A DNA stretch of 64,000 nt. It comes from Hymenobacter cavernae (GTDB lineage: Bacteria > Bacteroidota > Bacteroidia > Cytophagales > Hymenobacteraceae). The DNA lies in NCBI RefSeq assembly GCF_014641455.1, contig NZ_BMHT01000003.1, positions 305,921 to 369,920 on the forward strand, given 5' to 3'. The position numbers and the translations under genes were made by a program. Positions 53,001-59,704 of this stretch are shown here, piece after piece. How positions within the stretch are numbered: position 1 is the stretch's first letter; each line of letters opens with the position of its first letter. Under the pieces are notes generated by a model. The model did not search any database, had not been told where the DNA came from, and worked only from the letters and a program-made list of their open reading frames with translations.

Positions 53001-53168
53001 CCGCTCATCTGGACCCGCGACTCGTACTTTCGGGCCAATAAGGCCATTGACCCCGATGCTCTCTCCTACTCCTACTCGACGCACTTCTATACCGCCGGCG
53101 CGGCAGGCGCGGGCGGCAACTACCCCGTGACGCGGGCTTTTCTGGCGGGCGTACATCTAGGTTTTTAG
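50085..53168 (+). CDS. SusC/RagA-type TonB-linked outer-membrane protein, no SusD neighbour
   Basis: A 1027-aa outer-membrane transporter for oligosaccharides or peptides. Signal peptide about 1-34 (RRVILLLTVGLAPNLGWAQ), then the CarboxypepD-reg sandwich (38-115: SGRITADNGEALAGVAVTLK, TTTDANGRYTLTVPDD). The plug carries the SusC signature (about 120-245: VGYGTQVKSQVTGAIATV, LQGRTPGVSVASASTAPGQN, SVEALRDAAATAIYGGRGAN, GILLLTTRRGKEG), and the barrel ends LAGVHLGF. SusC normally works with a SusD lipoprotein encoded directly downstream. Here the next gene is an unrelated TrpF-like barrel, so this is an orphan. Confidence 0.95.
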   Translation: MNKRIPTTAHSPQKWSRRVILLLTVGLAPNLGWAQEAAPHAVSGRITADNGEALAGVAVTLKGTDAGTTTDANGRYTLTVPDDHSVLVICAVGYACRELPARRAGASHTLSPETQPLPTRQLVGYGTQVKSQVTGAIATVGDEQLHDVPVANSGQALQGRTPGVSVASASTAPGQNPVIRIRGNRSFSGGSDPLLVVDGVPFEGNLNDLNPDDITSVEALRDAAATAIYGGRGANGILLLTTRRGKEGAPQVSYSGYYGIKSTYGRYDLQNGQQYYNYRAEAYRAAGWDPNKVSNFLTTDERANYAAGRTTDYQSLLFQHGHLQNHNLGVSGGTVQTKYSVALGYYDETGIVPVQRFRRYSLRGTLDQQIGKRVNVGFSTLTASLRDDDPTANVLYNILTTSPLASPTDASGNPVLFPNGDQAGANPLTLYVPDAHRDERRRLRSFNSLYGQVNILKGLDYRANVGLDFRSEKGNSFYAANTPQRGGGRNAASRSTNEVFNLLLENVLTYSRTLGRHYFHATGLYSWQQSRAESTSAAATGVPNGAMGNPSLGSGGSQQWNITSLMSRLHYAYADRYSATFTYRNDGSSRLSPGSKHSGFFGAAAAWNLAQERFLMDHSWVSLLKLRASTGRVSSAVVSPYQTLGSLGSGSGGYYNYGSTGAVGVVPSGIPNLNLGWEYTTTLNGGLDFGLFQNRVTGSLDVYRQRSTDLLLSDALPSNSGYSSYVRSGGQVENRGLEFALTTVNVRTGRLSGFAWSTEWNFTVNREKVLDLGLRDANGNKISDIGNQRFLGQPLYAIYDYKKLGIWQTAEADQARRYGSKPGQVKVADVDGNGIINPADRQVIGAHQPRFEAGLTNRFRYKGFDLSVVALTRVGTTVADPVLFGPNYFTTNTGRRNQLNLNYWTPTNPSNDYPQPDQSSRSNEWPTYSSTLAYRDGTFIKVRSLDLGYTIPATWAGALHLTSARVYVQVQNPLIWTRDSYFRANKAIDPDALSYSYSTHFYTAGAAGAGGNYPVTRAFLAGVHLGF

Positions 53169-53331
53169 CCCCGACGGGCGGCGGTTTTGCTAGCTACTAT
53201 CTGTACTGTTTAGTCCGGGCCCGGGTATGCCCAGTGCGACAGCCGTACTTTTCGCCAATATTTGCACCCGCAACCTAGGTTCGGTCTTTCCTGACTAAGC
53301 CCTAGATACCAATAACCAAGTACTACGCTTC

Positions 53332-53949
53332 ATGGCTCTTATTATTCCCGTGCTCGTGCGCGGCATCAACAATCTTTCGGACGCCCGCTACTGCGCCGGC
53401 ATGGGTGCCGACGGCCTCATCTTCACCCTCGACCCTAGCCTGCCCGGCGCCATCGACGTAGCCACCGTGAAAGAGCTGGCCGGCTGGGTGGCCGGCGTGG
53501 AGCTGATTGGGGAATTTGGTGCGAGCATGCCGGTTTCGGGAATCAACCGGCTCGTGGAGGAATGCGGGTTGCAGCGTGTAGCCTTGCGGCAGCTTCCCGG
53601 TAGCCCGCTGAGCGTTCCGGTGTTACTGCATGTGCCCGTCTTTGCTTTGTTAGATGGCCGGTTTACGGAGGAAGTACGCGCCCAGTACGCTGCTTTATTC
53701 CCGGCCGGATTTGAGCTTACCACTACCCTCGATTCCTCACTTTCTGCTACGCTGCTACCCGCTCTGGCTAACCACGCCCAGCAAATGCCCCTTTGGTTGC
53801 GCGGTGCCATTGCGCCGGAGAGTGTGCGTGCGCTGCTGGAGGAAGTCCGGCCCACCGGCCTGATCCTGGAAGGCGGCGACGAAATCAAGCCCGGCCTGCG
53901 CGACTTCACGGAGCTGGAAAGCGTGTTCGAAGCTTTGGAAGAAGAATAG
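53332..53949 (+). CDS. TrpF-like (phosphoribosylanthranilate isomerase fold) protein, probably not catalytic
   Basis: A 205-aa (beta-alpha)8 barrel clearly derived from TrpF: the first strand PVLVRGINNLSDARYCAGMG aligns with the KICGITN-x-EDA start of TrpF, followed by ADGLIF. Near the end LEGGDEIKPGLRDFTELE replaces the SSGVE-x-x-PGxKD phosphate loop. The general-base Cys of KICG is Arg here, and the DT of the general-acid strand is not recognisable, so isomerase activity is unlikely. No other trp gene is nearby. Either a binding protein or an enzyme with another reaction. Confidence 0.78.
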   Translation: MALIIPVLVRGINNLSDARYCAGMGADGLIFTLDPSLPGAIDVATVKELAGWVAGVELIGEFGASMPVSGINRLVEECGLQRVALRQLPGSPLSVPVLLHVPVFALLDGRFTEEVRAQYAALFPAGFELTTTLDSSLSATLLPALANHAQQMPLWLRGAIAPESVRALLEEVRPTGLILEGGDEIKPGLRDFTELESVFEALEEE

Positions 53950-54005
53950 CTGCCTCACTTTCCTGCTTTTGGCAACAGCTTTGTCTGACTGCTGCTTACC
54001 AGGAA

Positions 54006-54095
54006 GTAGCGCGGAAATCCATTCCGCGACGAGCAACGCGAGTTCTGACGCTTGGATACTCGCGCTGCTCGTCGCGGAACGGATTTCCGCGCTAC
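54006..54095. repeat. REP-type long hairpin 5' of the RAYT gene
   Basis: Two 38-base arms (54006-54043 and 54058-54095) are complementary with two mismatches around a 14-base centre. The outer segment is GTAGCGCGGAAATCC. The GTAGCGCGGA start is shared with the repeat at 54751. It ends 26 bases before the transposase gene. Confidence 0.9.
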
Positions 54096-54121
54096 GGTTC
54101 TCACTACGAAGCAGCTAGGTT

Positions 54122-54754
54122 TTGATTAACTCCTCCTTCTCAACTATTCTCCCACCCGGCGAGACGCTGTTTGTCACGTTTCGGCTGGCGGGCTCGGTGC
54201 CGGTTGGGCTGGCCCGGCAACTGCATCAGCAGCGGCAAGCGGCACAGGAAATTGCCCGCGCGCTGGCAACCGATGCCGAACGACTAGCCGCGCACCACCG
54301 CGCCGAAAAGGCATTTTTTGCCGCCTTCGATGCGCTGCTCGACGCGGCGACGGTTGGGCCGTTCTTTCTGGAAAAGGAGAAAATAGCGGAGCTAATCGCC
54401 GGGGAGCTGATGCTGCTGGAGGAGCTAGGTTTTCGGGTGCTGGCGTTTGCGCTGTTGCCTAATCATGTGCACACCATACTTCACCTGCCCACTGGCGCCG
54501 ACGTGTCCTTCTACAAGGCCTTGCAGCTGCTGCACCAGCGCACGGCCGCGCAGTGCCGGCGGGTGCTGCGCGCAACGCTCCCGCCCGAAGCTGACTTCTG
54601 GCAAACCGGCAGCTACGACTATGTGGTGCAGGATGCCACGGAGCTAGGTCGCATTGCGCGCTACGTGCTGCACCACGCTCAGCCGCTCCGACTTCCCGCC
54701 CGCTGGCAAACGTGGCCGTACGTGTATGCCGCCCCGGAATGGGAGACTGTGTAG
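54122..54754 (+). CDS. REP-associated tyrosine transposase (RAYT, TnpA_REP)
   Basis: A 210-aa single-strand transposase of the IS200/IS605-related Y1 type. It starts SSFSTILPPGETLFVTFRLA, like other RAYTs (PPGxTYFVTFRL). The metal-binding HUH-like motif is LLPNHVHTILHLP and the catalytic Tyr lies in GSYDYVVQDATELGRIARYV. LQLLHQRTAAQCRRVLRAT is the mid helix. No ATG is available; TTG at 54122 is the likely start. REP hairpins flank it on both sides, and its stop codon lies inside the downstream REP. Such proteins cut and join REP DNA. Confidence 0.88.
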   Translation: MINSSFSTILPPGETLFVTFRLAGSVPVGLARQLHQQRQAAQEIARALATDAERLAAHHRAEKAFFAAFDALLDAATVGPFFLEKEKIAELIAGELMLLEELGFRVLAFALLPNHVHTILHLPTGADVSFYKALQLLHQRTAAQCRRVLRATLPPEADFWQTGSYDYVVQDATELGRIARYVLHHAQPLRLPARWQTWPYVYAAPEWETV

Positions 54755-54814
54755 CGCGGACTTTGTAGTCCGCGTTTAACTCGTTCATAGCGCGGACTGC
54801 AAAGTCCACGCTAC
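54751..54814. repeat. REP pair 3' of the RAYT gene
   Basis: GTAGCGCGGACTTTGTAGTC (from 54751) forms a small hairpin (GCGGACT-TTGT-AGTCCGC), and a second inverted copy occupies 54789-54814. The two copies pair with each other over ~24 bases with two mismatches. The TAG stop of the transposase (54752-54754) lies in the first copy. Confidence 0.85.
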
Positions 54815-54840
54815 AGCCAAAGGGCCAGTCGTGCAACGAC

Positions 54841-54860
54841 GAACGCGCCGTGGCGCGTTC
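54841..54860. repeat. Small REP-like hairpin next to the trmB stop
   Basis: GAACGCGCC-GT-GGCGCGTTC, a near-perfect hairpin that ends at the trmB stop codon. Similar to 18414-18433. Confidence 0.7.
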
Positions 54861-55520
54861 CTACAACGTGAATTGCAGGTACTTGATCGGAATGCCTTCG
54901 GCGCGAAAGCGGCGCTCGTAGTGCGTCTGGATGTCCTCGGCGTGGGGCAGCAGCTCGGGCGTGGCGTAGAGGTCTTTGGTGTGGGCCAGCACGGTGGCGC
55001 CGAGGCGCTGCTGCACGGTTTCGAGGGTGAAGTCGAACAGCGGCTCGTTGTCGGTTTTGAGGTGCACCAGGCCGCCGGGGCGCAGCACCTGCTGGTAGAG
55101 GTTGAGGAAGCGTGGCGAGGTCAGGCGGCGCTTAATGTCCCGGTCGCGCGGGCGTGGATCGGGAAACGTAACCCAGATTTCACTCAGCTCGCCGGGCGCA
55201 AAGTGCTGAAACAGCGTTTCGGCGCGGGTGCGCACAAAGCCGACGTTCTTCAAACCTAGCTCCTCGGCGCGGGTGCTGCCAATCCAGATACGGTCGCCCT
55301 TGATGTCGAGCCCGAGAAAGTTGCGTTCCGGGTAGCGGGCAGCCAGGCCCACGGTGTAGTCGCCCTTGCCGCAGCCCATTTCCAGGGTAATCGGGTTTTC
55401 GTTCTGAAAGAAATCCTGCTGCCAGCGCCCACCTAGCTTTTCGTAGGTTGGTTTCCCCGGCTCTACAATATCGGCGCGCTCCGCATTATGGGCGAAGCGC
55501 TGCAATTTCACTCGACTCAA
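54861..55520 (-). CDS. trmB: tRNA (guanine-N7-)-methyltransferase
   Basis: A 219-aa SAM-dependent enzyme that makes m7G46 in tRNA. SAM motif ITLEMGCGKGDYTVGLAA, then FLGLDIKGDRIWIGSTRAEE, and the family motif WVTFPDPRPRDRDIKRRLTS with PRFLNLYQQVL. The N-terminal VKLQRFAHN matches Bacteroidota TrmB. The start codon is TTG at 55520 (no ATG in the vicinity). The leader just before it is A/C-rich (AATCAACAATCAACC). Downstream of folC on the same strand, 90 bases away. Confidence 0.95.
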   Translation of the reverse strand: MSRVKLQRFAHNAERADIVEPGKPTYEKLGGRWQQDFFQNENPITLEMGCGKGDYTVGLAARYPERNFLGLDIKGDRIWIGSTRAEELGLKNVGFVRTRAETLFQHFAPGELSEIWVTFPDPRPRDRDIKRRLTSPRFLNLYQQVLRPGGLVHLKTDNEPLFDFTLETVQQRLGATVLAHTKDLYATPELLPHAEDIQTHYERRFRAEGIPIKYLQFTL

Positions 55521-55610
55521 GGGTATTGGATTGTTAAATGGTTGATTGTTGATTACTAATAGTGTAGCGCTCTGCGACTTCTACTCGACCCTCTGCGTCC
55601 TTAGTCGTCC

Positions 55611-56918
55611 TCATACGTACAGCTCCTCCACCTCGGCCACCACAAAGGTACTACCGCCAATGAACACCACATCGTCCGGCCCCGCGGCGGCCCGGGCGGC
55701 GCGTACCGCCGCTGGCACCGGACCATAAACGTCGCCGTGCAGCCCAACCGTGGCGGCCTGCGTCGCCAGCTCCATTGCCGGCAGCGCCCGCGGAATATCG
55801 GCCTGGCAAAAATAGTAGGTGGCATCTGTTGGTAGCAGCGTGAGCATTTTGCTTACATCCTTATCGTTTACCACGCCCAGCACAAAGTGCAGCCGCTGGC
55901 GCGGAATACGAGCCAGCTGCGCCGTCACGAACCGCAGACCGGCCTCGTTGTGGCCCGTGTCGCAGACCACCAGCGGGCGCCGCCCCAGGATGGTCCAGCG
56001 GCCGCGGAAGCCGGTGAGGCGGCGCACATCGCGCAGGCCCACGCGCACGGCCGCTTCCGGAAGCTGAAAGCCCTGACGCCGTAGCTCTTCAATGACCGCC
56101 AGCACGCCGGGCAGGTTCAGGCGCTGGTAGTCGCCCACCAGACCTAGGTCAACATCCTGCAAGTATGGCGCGCCAAGCCGTGTGACACGCAGACGCTGCA
56201 TGGCTACATCGGGTCGGGTGGGTAGGGCTTCCTCGGCATGGTAGAGCACGTCGGCAAACACCAGCGGCGCTTTTTCCTGCCGGGCTTTCTGCTCGAATAC
56301 GGGCACTACTTCCTCTTGCCGCTGACTCACCACCACGGGCACGCCGGGCTTGATGATGCCGGCTTTTTCCGCCGCAATTTCCGGCAGCGTATTACCTAGG
56401 ATAGCCTGGTGGTCGAAGCTGATATTGGTAATCAGCGACACCAGCGGCGTGATGATGTTGGTGGAATCCAGCCTTCCCCCTAGCCCGACCTCCACGACGG
56501 CAATATCCACCTGCTGCTCGTCGAAGTACGAATACGCCAGCGCCACGCACATTTCAAAAAACGAGGGCTGCACCTGTTCAAACAGCGGCCGCCATTTCGC
56601 TACCCACTGCACCAGATAGTCCGGGGCCAAGTCCTGCCCGTCGATTTTGATGCGCTCGGTGAACTCCCGCAAGTGCGGTGAGGTGTACAAACCCACGCGG
56701 TAGCCTGCCGCCTGCAACACAGCCGCCAGCAGGTTGGAGCTACTGCCCTTGCCATTTGTGCCCGCCACATGCACCGCCCGGAACCGGCGCTCCGGATGCC
56801 CCATTGCTTTGGCCAGCGCTTCGGTATTGGCAAGGCCCGGCTTGAACCCGGCCGCGCCCACGCGTTGAAACATGGGCAACTGCTGGTAAAGGTACGCTAG
56901 GGTTTCGGCGTAGTTCAT
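55611..56918 (-). CDS. folC: Folylpolyglutamate synthase / dihydrofolate synthase
   Basis: A 435-aa Mur-ligase-type enzyme adding glutamate to dihydropteroate or folates. The ATP loop is HVAGTNGKGSSSNLLAAVLQ, followed by GLYTSPHLREFTERI, VAVVEVGLGGRLDSTNII, the NISFDHQAILGNTLPEIAAE metal/omega-loop region, and VVCDTGHNEAGLRFV in the C-terminal domain. Complete, with start ATG at 56918. Probably heads a folC-trmB unit; a terminator for the preceding tonB transcript lies upstream. Confidence 0.96.
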   Translation of the reverse strand: MNYAETLAYLYQQLPMFQRVGAAGFKPGLANTEALAKAMGHPERRFRAVHVAGTNGKGSSSNLLAAVLQAAGYRVGLYTSPHLREFTERIKIDGQDLAPDYLVQWVAKWRPLFEQVQPSFFEMCVALAYSYFDEQQVDIAVVEVGLGGRLDSTNIITPLVSLITNISFDHQAILGNTLPEIAAEKAGIIKPGVPVVVSQRQEEVVPVFEQKARQEKAPLVFADVLYHAEEALPTRPDVAMQRLRVTRLGAPYLQDVDLGLVGDYQRLNLPGVLAVIEELRRQGFQLPEAAVRVGLRDVRRLTGFRGRWTILGRRPLVVCDTGHNEAGLRFVTAQLARIPRQRLHFVLGVVNDKDVSKMLTLLPTDATYYFCQADIPRALPAMELATQAATVGLHGDVYGPVPAAVRAARAAAGPDDVVFIGGSTFVVAEVEELYV

Positions 56919-57028
56919 AGGTTGAATTTAGCGCTTAGAACGCAGAGCTTAGACAACATCTTACCCTAGGTTGCCTGATAACGGAGCCCTTAAAAGGCGG
57001 CGCGAACTCTGAATTCTGTCGGAATAAG

Positions 57029-57066
57029 ACAGCGCCGCCGACCGGGATTCCGGTCGGCGGCGCTGT
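57029..57066 (-). terminator. Terminator after the tonB gene
   Basis: ACAGCGCCGCCGACCGG (57029-57045) pairs perfectly with 57050-57066 around GATT. It lies 18 bases past the tonB stop. Confidence 0.87.
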
Positions 57067-57084
57067 AAAAGTAAGTAGCCGATC

Positions 57085-58014
57085 TTAATGGGAGCCGATG
57101 ACGTAGACGATGGTGCCGGTAGCACCGCCCGAACCCGAGGCTACCCGCTTGAAGGTAGCCTTGCGCTGCACCAGGTCGCGGTAGAAGTTAGCTACCTGGG
57201 GCGAAACCGTGGTGGATACCACCGTCACGTTATCCACGTTGCCGTCTTCGTCGATTTTGATGCGCAGTACCACGCGGCCGCTTTCGCTGGATGGGTCCGT
57301 GTCGCGGGGGCGGTTCTCAAAGGCCCAGCCGGGCATGTTCAATGAGCCGCTGCCCGAGCCGGGGCTGCTGCCACTGCCGCCGCTGCCAGGCTTGCCGTAC
57401 AGCGCTTTGGCATCCAGTGAGCCATTCGGGTCGCCTTGGTCGCCGACGCTGCCGGGCCGGTCGCCGTTGTTGTTGCCGGTGGGTGCGTTGCTGGTGCCAT
57501 TCACGCCGTTGCCCCCGCCATTGGCGCTGCCTTTGGGCGTGTAGAGGGTGCGGGGCTTCTCGACTGGCGCCGGTTTCGGCGGCGCGGGCGTTTCGGCCAC
57601 AACGGGCCGGGTTTCGCGCACCACTTCCTTCGGCGGCGCCGATTTCTCCACCGGCGGCACTTTCACCGGGGCATCTTCTGCCTCGCTGGTAATTACTTTC
57701 TCATCGGCGGGCGGCGTGCGCACGGCCGGCTGGGGCGTTGCCGCGGCTACCGGCCTAGGTTGCGGGTTGGGGTTCGCGGCGGGCGGACGGCTGTCTTCCC
57801 GGTTCTTGGAATCGTTGGCCGGAGCCAGGCTCTGGATGTCGCCCGAACCAGCCTCATCAACGCCGTAGTTCAACTCCACTCCATCGCCCCCGAGGGTATC
57901 CAGCGGTGGATCAGGACCCTTAAACACAGTGAAAATGAACACCGCCGCGAGCACCAGGTGAATAATCACGGTGCCGATCAGGGCTTCGCGGCGGTGCTGC
58001 TCGCGGTATTCCAT
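57085..58014 (-). CDS. TonB-family energy transducer
   Basis: A 309-aa protein that links inner-membrane ExbBD energy to outer-membrane receptors. A single N-terminal membrane anchor follows a short basic start (REALIGTVIIHLVLAAVFIF). A long Pro/Ala-rich (65-165) and Gly/Asn/Ser-rich (170-225) periplasmic linker comes next. The C-terminal domain has RVVLRIKIDEDGNVDNVTVV and a YRDLVQRKATFKRVASG segment, as in TonB C-termini of this phylum. It starts 102 bases after the exbD stop, with an inverted-repeat spacer, so the two are co-transcribed. Confidence 0.85.
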   Translation of the reverse strand: MEYREQHRREALIGTVIIHLVLAAVFIFTVFKGPDPPLDTLGGDGVELNYGVDEAGSGDIQSLAPANDSKNREDSRPPAANPNPQPRPVAAATPQPAVRTPPADEKVITSEAEDAPVKVPPVEKSAPPKEVVRETRPVVAETPAPPKPAPVEKPRTLYTPKGSANGGGNGVNGTSNAPTGNNNGDRPGSVGDQGDPNGSLDAKALYGKPGSGGSGSSPGSGSGSLNMPGWAFENRPRDTDPSSESGRVVLRIKIDEDGNVDNVTVVSTTVSPQVANFYRDLVQRKATFKRVASGSGGATGTIVYVIGSH

Positions 58015-58116
58015 TGGTTATTGGTTTGTTGTGGTTGATTTTGGCTTTGTTCGTTTTCACCTAGAAAATCTGGCACAGCGCCAAAAACCAGTAACGACAA
58101 GCCAAAAATCAAGAGT
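58015..58116. repeat. exbD-tonB spacer: stop-to-start inverted repeat
   Basis: The tonB-proximal arm TTGATTTTGGCTTTGTTCGT, preceded by TGGTTATTGGTTTGTTGTGG-type units, is complementary, with one-base shifts, to the exbD-proximal segment AACGACAAGCCAAAAATCAA. In the mRNA the U/G-rich arm follows the exbD stop within three bases and the A/C-rich arm abuts the tonB ATG. Confidence 0.7.
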
Positions 58117-58524
58117 TTATCCGGCTTTCTGCTGGGCCTGGGTAGCCATTACCATTTTGATCTTCAAGTGGTTGCCGATTTCCAGAATATCAACCAGCTT
58201 CTGCACGTTCAGGGTGGCGTCCACGCGCAGCACGGCGGTTGGGCTTTCCAGGCCTTGTATTTTCTGAGCCAGCGCGGCCTCCAGGCTTTCGGGTGTTACC
58301 GGCTGCTTATCCAGAAAATACTGGCCTGCGGCATTCACTGAAACCGTAATCGGCTGCTTCATGGCCTGCTTGCCCGAGCGGGCATTAGGCAGCATGAGCT
58401 TGATGATGTTGGGGTTCACCATCGTGGAGACAATCAGGAAGAACAACATCAGGAAGAACATGATGTCGTTCATGGAGCTGGTCTCTACGTGCGAGGAAAG
58501 CTTGCGCCGACGGCTGAGATTCAT
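58117..58524 (-). CDS. exbD: ExbD/TolR-type biopolymer transport protein
   Basis: A 135-aa inner-membrane subunit of the proton-driven ExbBD motor. One N-terminal membrane helix carries the conserved Asp (SSMNDIMFFLMLFFLIVST). A periplasmic domain with KQPITVSVNAAGQYFLDKQP and LRVDATLNVQKLVDILEIGN follows. The length is typical. The frame ends with TAA at 58117-58119. The exbB gene lies 470 bases upstream on the same strand behind its own terminator, so exbD-tonB has a separate promoter. Confidence 0.93.
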   Translation of the reverse strand: MNLSRRRKLSSHVETSSMNDIMFFLMLFFLIVSTMVNPNIIKLMLPNARSGKQAMKQPITVSVNAAGQYFLDKQPVTPESLEAALAQKIQGLESPTAVLRVDATLNVQKLVDILEIGNHLKIKMVMATQAQQKAG

Positions 58525-58910
58525 AGAATTGAGTACTAAGGATGCCCCGAATAGACGTACGCGCCGGACCTAGGTTTCAGTGCGGCCTCGGCAGCCAGTG
58601 CCGAAAATAACCGAAAGCTACGGCACCCTAACGGTCGAACCGAAGCGGGTAGTTTGGTAAAGGTAGAAAAAGAACAAAAGAAGCGCGCTTTGCAGCAGCA
58701 AGAGCTGCTTCTGCTCTGCGTCTGATTTTGCGACACGGAACGGCTTACTCACATGAATATGCGATTGAGAGCTTACTTATATGGTTCTACCTTACGCTGA
58801 GTGCGCACGACCTGGAAAAGAGGCTAAAGACTTCGCCCATTTAACTCAACAGGCAGATAACCAGTCAGGCGCGCCTGTAAAAGCAAGTCATTGTTTCATT
58901 CCCGGTGGAT
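58525..58910. other. Gene-free region upstream of exbD
   Basis: About 385 bases with no supportable gene. It should contain the exbD-tonB promoter. CCTAGG at 58569-58574. No recognisable repeats. Confidence 0.45.
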
Positions 58911-58946
58911 AGAAAAAGGCGCCCACGTTGTGGACGCCTTTTTTCT
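58911..58946 (-). terminator. Terminator after exbB
   Basis: AGAAAAAGGCG (from 58911) pairs with CGCCTTTTTTCT (to 58946) through an inner CCAC/GTGG stem. It is T-rich on both strands and lies 50 bases past the exbB stop. Confidence 0.83.
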
Positions 58947-58995
58947 GTAACGGAGTGCTGAAACAACCTAGTTAAGTTAAAAGCTAGCCTTTAAC

Positions 58996-59703
58996 TTAGT
59001 TATCCTGCAAGATGTCCATGAACTCGATGGCCGAGTTTTCCATGCGGAACACGAGGCGCTCGACCATGATGCTCAGCCAGTGGTAGCCGACGTGGGCAAT
59101 GATGCCGACGATCAGACCGGCGGCTGAGGTAACCATCTTCGTGTACAAACCGCCCGAAATCTGGGCAATACCGAAGTCGCCGGTGGTGCTGATGGCGTAG
59201 AAGATTTTGATAACGCCGATGATGGTACCGACGAACCCAAGCATGGGCGCGATACCAGCGATGATACCCAGGATGCTGATGTTCTTCTCCAACCGGGCTA
59301 CTTCCACCTTCCCCACGTTCTCCACGCTGGCCTCAATTTCCTTGAGCGGCAAGCCAATGCGGCGAATACCCTTCTCGATCATGCGGGCCAGCGGCGACGG
59401 GTTCTGGGCGCAGAGCAGCTTGGCGCCTTGCAGGTCGCCTTTCACCATCAGCCCGCGAATGCCCGCCATGAACGAATCGGGGTTGACGGCGGCGCGCCGG
59501 ATGGTGATATAGCGCTCGATGATGACATAAATGGAAATGAAGGATAGCAGGAAGATGGGAACCATGATCCAGCCTCCCTGCAAAACCAAGTCGATAAGAG
59601 AAAGACCGGGGGCCGCGGCCGCCTGAGCGTTAGCCGCTATGGCGGCCGTATCAGCGGGAGCAGTAGTCGCAGTGGTGGTAATCTGCAGCAGGAAAGAGGT
59701 CAT
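58996..59703 (-). CDS. exbB: ExbB/TolQ/MotA-type proton channel protein
   Basis: A 235-aa inner-membrane protein with three spans. N-terminal span: LIDLVLQGGWIMVPIFLLSF. The cytoplasmic loop has SPLARMIEKGIRRIGLPLKE and EKNISILGIIAGIAPMLGFV. The conserved channel helix reads GFVGTIIGVIKIFYAI, and the last span LYTKMVTSAAGLIVGIIAHV. It starts one base after the stop of the HU/SPOR gene, so these two are co-translated. Partner of ExbD. Confidence 0.94.
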   Translation of the reverse strand: MTSFLLQITTTATTAPADTAAIAANAQAAAAPGLSLIDLVLQGGWIMVPIFLLSFISIYVIIERYITIRRAAVNPDSFMAGIRGLMVKGDLQGAKLLCAQNPSPLARMIEKGIRRIGLPLKEIEASVENVGKVEVARLEKNISILGIIAGIAPMLGFVGTIIGVIKIFYAISTTGDFGIAQISGGLYTKMVTSAAGLIVGIIAHVGYHWLSIMVERLVFRMENSAIEFMDILQDN

Positions 59704-59704
59704 G

